A DNA stretch of 64,000 nucleotides, from contig CM053272.1 of assembly GCA_028583415.1 (NCBI GenBank), forward strand, positions 74,317,439 through 74,381,438. Direction: 5' to 3'. Positions 56,874 to 64,000 of the stretch are shown here, one piece after another (position 1 is the first letter of the stretch; every line of letters begins with the position of its first letter). Made by a program: the position numbers and the translations under genes. The notes under the pieces were generated by a model. The model made no database searches. It saw only the letters and a program-made list of their open reading frames with translations, and was not told where the DNA came from. The DNA is from Protea cynaroides. Taxonomy: Eukaryota > Streptophyta > Magnoliopsida > Proteales > Proteaceae.

Positions 56874-57322
56874 TCTAAAGCTCTGCCAATTAAACCTAAG
56901 TACATTCACAAGAGTCCATGAACTGAGTTAAGTTAAACTTAAAAGCTTTAATACAAACATACCATAAGCACATGTTTTGGTTAAGACAGAACTTAAATAA
57001 GACAATAATACACATAATTAATAGTGGACCCAAATATATATACTAAAAAAAATGTAAACGTATTCAGATAAAGGGACAGAGTATAGTCCACAGTCTGGAT
57101 GGTTATTCTGTGAATATAAATAAAAAATAAAATGTAATTGTGTCTATAAATAAGCAGGACAAAACCTAACTCTGAGATTATACACCAAAAATAAGAGTAA
57201 CTGTAAAAGAACATAAAACTCTACTCCTGGGTAACGAGGAGACTCCGAGTGAGATCCTCCACACACACTGATTCGACGTCTGCTGAGCATTAAGAAAAGG
57301 TTGCAACTTGACCCCACCACCA

Positions 57323-59150
57323 CCTAGGTCGAGAACGGGTAATGAGAACACATCTGAGCAAATGCCAAATAATGATAATTAGACTGGAGCAAATCAAAGG
57401 GATAAACAACCAGGCTACTCCAACCAATCTACGTGGACCACTAAGTGCCTTGGTTATGGTTGTGACAAATTTAGCCAGAAAAAATGCAAGAGCAACAATA
57501 GATGATACCGACTATGCAAGTTGCCATGGGAATCACTACCCAAGTTGCCAATGCTACACCAATACCTCTAAGTTAGTTCGAGTACGGTACTAGTTGGTAG
57601 CAATACTGTACCTCTAGTACTTAGAGGCCATAACACAGTGCCTATCGTACAGTAGGTCCCTGTAACACACATTCCAGTGTAGAATCTTGGTGCACAACAA
57701 ACAGTGTATCAAGGTGGTTACCCTTATTAGCTACCAATGTATGGGCTAGCTACACCATGGCAGAATGATCCGATAAGGATTGAGGAACATTTTTTGAAGA
57801 TGAAGCCTTGAACATTTTTATCCAGGGATCAAATCTAGTACAGTAGATAGACGAACTAGTGAAGACTTTCTTGATAATGGACACACCCGATTTTAAATTG
57901 TCATGCCTTCACAGGATACCTTTTTTTTTATTCAACATCAGTAACTCAAATTAAAGCAAGCGAACCTTGAGGATGCGCATATGTAATGATCATATGGATC
58001 CGTTCACACTGATGTTGTTCCCTTAAAATTAGCCCTGATCATACTAATGTAAGCTACTCTCATAATCGACAACTTGAATAGAGATATGAACTGAATGAAC
58101 AGTTAAAGGTTTTTGAATGTACATCTTTTTGATTTTATACCTGAGTTTATTGATGTACCAAAACTTTCTCCAGATTTATTCCTATAGTGCCTTGACCAAT
58201 GGCATTATATACTCGAAAGAACCTATAACCATGAGGCTAAGAGTAGTGAAACCTCTATTTTCATGTATTCGGACCACCTTGCAACCGACAACCATGGGTC
58301 CAATTCATTCCGTATTCAGATTGGTTACCATATATTTACTCTTGATCATTTAAATCTAGGTTCATTAGATAAATTAAATGTTTGTCATCTTATTGAATTT
58401 GAATTAAAAAAGTGAATCACTTTTGGATAAACATTCTGATTCTTACATTTCCAACCTCCATTGATAAAGACGCTTAGTTAATAAGGAAATTATTGGAGGG
58501 AAGATGATTGAATTCATAATAGATTCAATAGCCAAGAAACCTTAGATGAAGTAATAGAGAATCTATTTTGAGATTGCTAGATAGATGGATTTGAGTCATG
58601 GTCTATGAAAGGATGCATGAGCGAGAAGTGAAAACTTTTAAGAGCAGCTAGTAAATAGTAGATAGTGCTCCAACAGAGTTAAAGATGGCTTTAACGATAT
58701 AAATTTTGACATGATAAAAGATTTCTAAAAGCATATCTAAGAGTGGATATAAGGATGAAATAAAAAAATGGTGGTATTAATAGTATACGGTTTAGTACAA
58801 TTACTATTGAGTTATTCCCAATGTCAAACAAGAGGATTGAGTAAAAACAAAGTGAGTTTGGTGGAATTAATAAGAATATAAGCATATACCCTGATGCTTA
58901 TAGGTAGACTTGGGATATGTAGTGAGTAAACAATCAAAAGATGTTTTTTGAGATATATGAAAGAAAGATCAGGGTAGAACATCAGTGATAAAAGAGATGT
59001 AAGCTAATGAGTGCAAAATAAGATTATTGGCGATAGTCTTTGAAAAACCATAAGAGGTATAAGGGGGTTAGACGTGCCATTAAGACCTTTATACCAGATT
59101 TTGCTAGTTCAAGCCCTTTTGGACTAGATGTATATTATTTGAGTGCTATG
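57323..59150 (+). pseudogene. Tk-C leader end and decayed gag
   Basis: The gag start is readable near 57690-57815 (QTVYQGGYPY*LPMYGLATP, then HFLKMKP*TFLSRDQI), parallel to Tk-D. From 57840 to 59150 it aligns by eye with 29700-30850 of Tk-D, but no zinc knuckle or continuous frame is visible. Confidence 0.6.
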
Positions 59151-60809
59151 AACAATGTCAGAATCGTATGGATGAACGGAGTATGAATGCAACCTAATTC
59201 GACTTGAGATGGTAAACTTTGATGTCATCTTGGGGATGGACTGGTTGTCTGAATGCTCTATAAAGCTGTTATGTGCATAGAAGAGGTTGTTATTCAAGAG
59301 CAAAGATGATGCATAATTTAGTTTTATTGGAAGCATGTTGCCTAGGAAGTGGAAGCTTATCCTCTCTATACTTAAGGCGAAGAGATGCCTTGAAAAAGGA
59401 AAGAGTTGGATATCTGGTACACATGGTGGACGTTACCACAGAAACACCGCGAATGGTAGACATCAAAGTAGTGCAAAAATTCCCTGATGTGTTTCAAAAG
59501 ACCTACCTAAATTGCCACCCGATCGAACCACGGAGTTCGTGATCAACCTTTTACCTATGATGGCACCTGTGTCTAAGGCACTCTATAGAATAGCTCCTAT
59601 AGAGTTGAAGAAACTGAAGACTCAACTATAGGGTTATTGGACAAGGGTTTTATCTAGCCAAGTATATCACCATGGGAAGCACCAGTGCTATTCACGAAGA
59701 AGAAGAATAGTAGTGTTTGATTACATATTGACTACAAAGAATTGAACAAGCTTAAGATCAAGAACCGATATCTACTACCTCAGATTGATGACTTGTTTAA
59801 TCAGCTATAAGGTGTTAAGGTATTTTCTATGATTGATCTTCAGTCAAGATATCATTAGCTAAAGAATTTGGACAATGATATTTAGAAGACACCTTTTAGA
59901 ACTGGGAATGAGTATTATGAGTTCTTGGTTATGTCATTTACATTGACCAATGCTCTTGCATCCTTTATGGAGCTTATGAACCGGGTATTCCATGACATGT
60001 TGGAAATATCGATTATAGTTTTCATAGATGATATTTTAGTTTATTCCAAAGATGAAGAAGTCCTATAACGGAACTTAGAGCAGCCTTACAACGACTGAGA
60101 AGGAAGAAGCTTTATGTCAAGTTCAAGAAATACGAGTTCTGGATAAATGAGGCGCAGTACTTAGATCACGTAGTGACGTCAGAAGGGATTAAAGTATACC
60201 CCTGTAAAATAAAAGCTATTATGGGGTGGGAAGCTCCTAAGAACGTTGTTGAGATCAGAAGTTTTTTGGAATTAGCTGGTTATTGTCGACGGTTCATGGA
60301 GGACTACTTTAGAGTCACCAAACCTCTTACCAAACTGATCACGAAAGGAGAGAGGTTTATTTGGATCGACAAGTATGAATAAAGTTTCTAGACTTTAAAA
60401 GCAAGGTTGATGTTAGCTCCCATCTTGATCGTTCCAGCACCAGGGGAACCTTTTACCCTATACACCGATGCTTTCGAATTGGGTCTAGGAAGCGGGTTGA
60501 TGCAAGGTGAACAAGCGATTGTATATTCTTCAAGACAACTGAAGGAGCATGAAAAGAGTTACTTTACTCATGACTTGGATTTATCGGCGGTGATCCATGC
60601 AATTAAGACTTAGAGACATTTCTGCCATAGTGAGAAGTTCCAGAGTAAGTCGCATCACAAGAGTTTACATGGCTCTTGAGCCAAAAAGAGTTGAACATGA
60701 GGCAGACAAGATGGCTGGAATCCCCAAAGGATTACGATTGTGATATTCAGTATCATCCAGGTAAGGCTAATATTGTAGCTGAGGCTTTGAGCAAAAAGGG
60801 GAATAATGA
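59151..60809 (+). pseudogene. pol: Tk-C protease end, RT and RNase H (broken, cut by Tk-E)
   Basis: The protease end reads IRLEMVNFDVILGMDWLSEC (near 59200-59260). RT blocks: IDYKELNKLKIKNRYLLPQI (near 59728-59790), MELMNRVFHDMLEISIIVFI with DDILVYSKDE (59968-60055; Asp pair present), and SEGIKVYPCKIKAIMGWEAP (60180-60240). RNase H: APILIVPAPGEPFTLYTDAF (near 60418-60475), HDLDLSAVIHAIKT and YHPGKANIVAEALSKKG (60752-60800). Stops at several points (for example the TAG at 59810 and TAA near 60380). Reading stops at 60809 where Tk-E is inserted; integrase is expected to the right of the window. Confidence 0.88.
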
Positions 60810-63140
60810 TGTCACACCCCAATTCCACACTATTCAGAATGGTATGAAGAACAACCAATAAACCAATGGTTCAACCAGGATCTCGAATAGGCTGTGTCCG
60901 TTTGCTTAAACCATACACATCCACAACCATAATCAGAGTAAATAAACAATACCAGAAGTCTTATATATTAAATGAACTGAGAATCTAAGAATGATAACAT
61001 AAATAAAATATCCAATTATCTTTCATTGACTAAGACATAAGTAAATCAAATAATCAATTATATTTCCTTAATAATCTAAATAAAAATCTAATAAAAAATG
61101 CATGAGTTGCATTCGCATGACGAATCATGCGAGTCCATCATAACTTCAGCGTCCATCGCCGCCGCATGTCCATACATTGGAGCATTTATATAATCTTCTA
61201 TGGTGATACCTGCATCATCAACTAGAAAAATATTCGACGTCGAAAGGGTGAGCACACATCACGGCTCAGTGAGCAAACAAAATAATGCAACAAACATATG
61301 CATGCATTCAATTCATATCTTTGGTCTGGTTCATAAGTTTGCAATGTGCTATAGAAAAGATAGGTGGCCACCGCACCTCTATACACGAATGTGTGGAACC
61401 GCCCAATGGATCAAACACCATTGCTGCCCCCTCTTGCACCCACCATGGAATAGAGATAGAGCTAAAGTGCTTAGGACCGCACCGCATCACACTTCCCCTG
61501 ATGCTCCACCCATACCAATACGTAAGCCCCTATTGGCCAGGGCTTGCAAACTGGGCTCACAACTAACCAATCCTAATGTCAAACAATGTATCCAAGGCCT
61601 CACCCCAGCCTCCCTCAATACATCCATAGAGATAGAGTTAAGGCCCCCCGGCAGAGTCAGAGACTACACGGTCCGAGACCACCTCCCCTGATGCCCTATG
61701 CCGTAATAGTTCTGTTAAGGTATTGACGATACAATGATGTTAGTGGACAAGACTTGAATAGAGATAGAGCTAGAGTCTAGTGACCAGGCTGAACCACAAT
61801 GTCATGTCCTCCCCCTGATGCTCCACTCGCATCAAGTACACTAACCACATACATACATTCACATGCCTATTCCTAGCATCATCATCATCATCAGGTTATA
61901 ATAAATGAAATTAAATATGCATGAACAATAATAATAAGAATAGTGGATGACTTGTGATAAGCACATTACAATCATTCAAGCATAGAATCATTCAAAGTAT
62001 TGGACTCAATAAACGAAAATAGTTTATTATTAGCCAATTAGTTTAGGTCTTGTTCCCTCACCTTTGATTGAGCATAGATTCTCGTTCAAGCTTTATGAAT
62101 CACTTTTAAATCACTAGAAAAATCTAACAAGATGATAGATTTTAATTAGAATTAATTCCAATATATTTTAAACTTACTGAAATCATAGGATGGCATGTAG
62201 GGTAGCACCTAGGGTAGCAGTTCCTGTGACCCTAAGGTGTAGGGTCGGACGTGGGGTCGGATACCATTTGACCCTACATGCGACTACACCCTCCCTGGGA
62301 CTTCCCGAGGGCAAGTGGTCGATCCTATTGTCTCATAGGGTCGGATATTATTCGACCCTACGTGCGACCACATGTATTCTGAGTTAACCTTTCATTCTAA
62401 AGTCCATTCCTTCACGTTTGGATCCTTTGGCTTACTTTCTTGGTCCATTCTATGATTGTTCTATGGCTCAAAACTACAAGTTATACACTATTCATAGTCC
62501 ATAATGATTTCATCCATGGAATATCGTGAAACTTGTCCATGGATAGATGATTTGGGTTTCTCCTAATCCTATGTTATTCATAACTATTCTAGGATCTCTT
62601 ATTCAGGTAAGGAATTAGGTTCATACCTTTATTCAGAGGTTTCTCTGAACTTCCTCCTCTTCCTTAGTCTTTTCTTCTAGTTCCTTCTCTTCTTCTCTTC
62701 CTTCTCTTTTTCTTTCTCTCACTTTCAATTAGGGTTCTAAATGAGTGAAAGAGGCTAAGAGACGTCCTATTTATAGAAGAAAACCTTCCATAATAAATTC
62801 CAATGAGTTTAGGAAAGATGCCCTTTGAATTAGGAAAGTTTCCTAATTTCTAGTTTCTGTCTATCATCGTAGGGTCGGACGTAGGGTCGCAGAATCCGTC
62901 GACCCTACTTTTTCTAGTCATGCGACCCTATGACTAGAAACTCATGGGTTGGACTTCTGTTGAGGTGGGGTCAACTCTACTTGTTTAGGCATGCGACCCT
63001 ACCCTCTCATTTGCTGTTTTTGGGTTAGACTTCATTCTTGGTCTTGTGATTTCTTCACGCACTTAGTCCACTTGGCTCGACCATGATAGGTAGACCTAAT
63101 ACAAGGTGGTAAGACTAGTTAGTTCGATACGGGTCTTTCA
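60810..63140 (-). repeat. Tk-E 3' LTR (2331 bp)
   Basis: On the minus strand it starts TGAAAGACCCG and ends GGGGTGTGACA. Array 1 (63005-62870) and array 2 (62375-62200) are of the TAGGGTCGGA variant. TATA TATAAATA (62775-62768), donor AAAG|GTATGA (GT 62626-62625), TAGCTCTATCTCT modules (near 61762, 61627, 61450), the TTTGATCCATTGGGCGG-type module (near 61410), and acceptor GATGATGCAG ending 61210. Confidence 0.94.
61088..61209 (-). CDS. LTR small exon, Tk-E copy
   Basis: 122 nt from acceptor to TAG, fully open: (G)ITIEDYINAPMYGHAAAM, ending HDSSCECNSCIFY. Against the Tk-A copy the ten codons of HDSSCECNSC differ in about seven third positions with no amino-acid change, the strongest sign of protein-level constraint in the window. 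Exon 1 is open only for about 12 codons before a TAA in the matching frame. Confidence 0.55.
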
Positions 63141-63142
63141 AC

Positions 63143-63153
63143 TTCCCCCCTCT
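63143..63153 (-). other. Tk-E polypurine tract
   Basis: On the minus strand TAAGAGGGGGG lies just before the 3' LTR, after an AAATTTTGAGGACAAAA end-of-pol sequence. Confidence 0.8.
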
Positions 63154-63167
63154 TATTAAAAATTTTG

Positions 63168-64000
63168 TCCTCAAAATTTGTACATACCTTCCGAGTAAAA
63201 AAGGTGAGGATATTGCTTCCATATAGCATTTTCTTCTTCCCATGTGATCTCTTCTATATCTCGGCTTCTCCAGGTAACCTTAACATAGTAGATGTCACGG
63301 TTGCGTAGTCATTGAACCTTTTGACTAGTGATTTCAGTTGGTGCTACTTTGAATGTCAAATCATCAGTTAGATTTGGTAGATCCGCTATCAAAACGTGTG
63401 TTGGATCTCTGACGTACTTCTTTAATCATGAGATATGAATTACATCATGCACACTTGACATAGATGGTGGTAGTGCTAACTGATAGGCCACTTTTCCACG
63501 TTTGGCTAAAATCTCGTATGACCCGACATATCTCGGACTTTGCTTCCCTTTCTGTTTGAATCATTTTAAACCTCGCATAGGTGATACTTTCAAGAATACC
63601 TTATCACCTACGACAAATTCAAGGTCTCTGCGTCGAGTATCTGCATATTATTTCTGATGATTCTAAGCCGTTCTAACTCTTTCTTTGATAATGTCGACTA
63701 CTCGACAAGTCTCTTCAACAAATTCTGGTCCAACGATGCTACGTTCTCCAACTTCATTCCAAAACAGAGGAGTTCGACACTTTCTACCATACATTGCTTC
63801 ATAGGGTGACATATGTATAGTAGCCTGATCGCTGTTGTTATAGGCAAACTCGATCAAGGGTAGTTTCTCGTCCCATGAGCCTTTAAAATCAATAACATAG
63901 GCTCGAAGCATGTCTTCTGAAATCTAAATGGTACGCTCTGACTGTCCGTCTGTCTGAGGATGGAATGCAGTACTAAACTTCAACGTTGTACCCATAGCCT
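63168..64000 (-). pseudogene. pol: Tk-E integrase C-terminal part, GPY/F and chromodomain-like tail (broken)
   Basis: The minus strand reads MLRACVIDFKGSWDEKLPLI (from 63911) and PYEAMYGRKCRTPLFWNEVG, the post-catalytic integrase region. Then come stops near 63660, a GPY/F-like module (near 63500-63560), LALPPSMSSVHDV and LKKYVRDPTHVL, and the chromodomain-like end RNRDIYYVKVTWRSRDIEEI ... YPHLF, stopping near 63170 (GMYKF). A TGA near 63309-63311 replaces an Arg codon (CGA to TGA likely). The upstream part is off the right edge. Confidence 0.9.

Larger units (their letters stand above)
56201..57322 (+). repeat. 560-bp tandem duplication spanning LTR end, primer site and leader
   Basis: The unit starting CAAATGGTTGGCATG occurs at 56201 and again at 56761, nearly identical apart from a few substitutions and a 2-bp difference near its end. 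Each copy has the last 98 bp of the LTR, a primer site and about 450 bp of leader. Confidence 0.95.
60810..64000 (-). mobile_element. Tk-E: Tekay/Del-like element, 3' LTR and pol C-terminus
   Basis: Minus-strand sense: integrase (from the right edge), chromodomain-like tail, polypurine tract, 3' LTR (63140-60810). It is inserted into Tk-C RNase H; the five bases before its left end are AATGA (60805-60809), the predicted target duplication. The 5' part lies off the right edge. Confidence 0.9.

Noticed and set aside
56433..57214. Two near-identical 73-codon minus-strand frames (56433-56654 and 56993-57214)
   Set aside because: Their similarity comes from the 560-bp DNA duplication of the leader; AT-rich, no motifs.
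61200..61691. 163-codon plus-strand frame across the Tk-E LTR intron, with relatives in other LTRs
   Set aside because: Opposite strand to the conserved exon and running through the TAGCTCTATCTCT modules; sister copies break it, and differences do not favour third positions.

Overview
The window is heterochromatin-like nuclear DNA of a flowering plant. It is almost entirely nested LTR retrotransposons, and I see no host gene, tRNA or rRNA. The plant assignment rests on Ty3/gypsy polyproteins of chromovirus Tekay/Del type (initiator-Met tRNA primer sites, GPY/F module, C-terminal chromodomain-like segment), on large Ogre/Tat-like LTRs with a primer site starting TGGCGACTCC, and on an antisense ORF of the 'putative plant transposon protein' type. 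The species cannot be told from this.

Element names used below are mine. Tk-B (+) runs from 15014 to 24170. Its 5' part lies off the left edge, because Tat-A (+, 3' part at 8140-15013) is inserted in its gag. Tat-A in turn carries Tk-A (-, 1-8139, continuing off the left). Tk-B pol also holds a solo LTR (17922-20272, target duplication ATTCA). The stretch 24171-26166 is an unassigned, probably decayed LTR-like spacer. Tk-C (+) starts at 26167. Its 5' LTR is split by Tk-D (+, 26291-54235, target duplication GTAAT) and resumes at 54236-56298. Tk-C pol is cut at 60809 by Tk-E (-, 60810-64000, continuing off the right). Tk-D is itself interrupted by Tat-B (-, 33266-46343, two ~4 kb LTRs, no recognisable coding) and by a second solo LTR (47031-49333, target duplication GTACT). 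Tk-D ends in two LTRs in tandem separated by 61 bp.

All gag and pol copies carry stops and frameshifts, so nothing here is autonomous. Several stops look like C-to-T changes at CGA, CAA or CAG codons.

The most interesting material is inside the ~2.3 kb Tekay-type LTRs. Each has a TATA box, a purine-rich leader, a consensus splice donor and, about 1.3-1.4 kb later, an acceptor followed by a reading frame of about 40 codons. That exon is 122 nt from acceptor to stop in most copies, and it varies mainly at third codon positions. It looks like a small LTR-encoded protein exon that I cannot assign to any known family. The same LTRs hold two separate arrays of a GGTCG-core motif whose flanking bases change together within each LTR, other dispersed modules, and evidence of module shuffling. 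Tk-A also carries an antisense gene with its own 5'UTR intron and a third array of the same motif.
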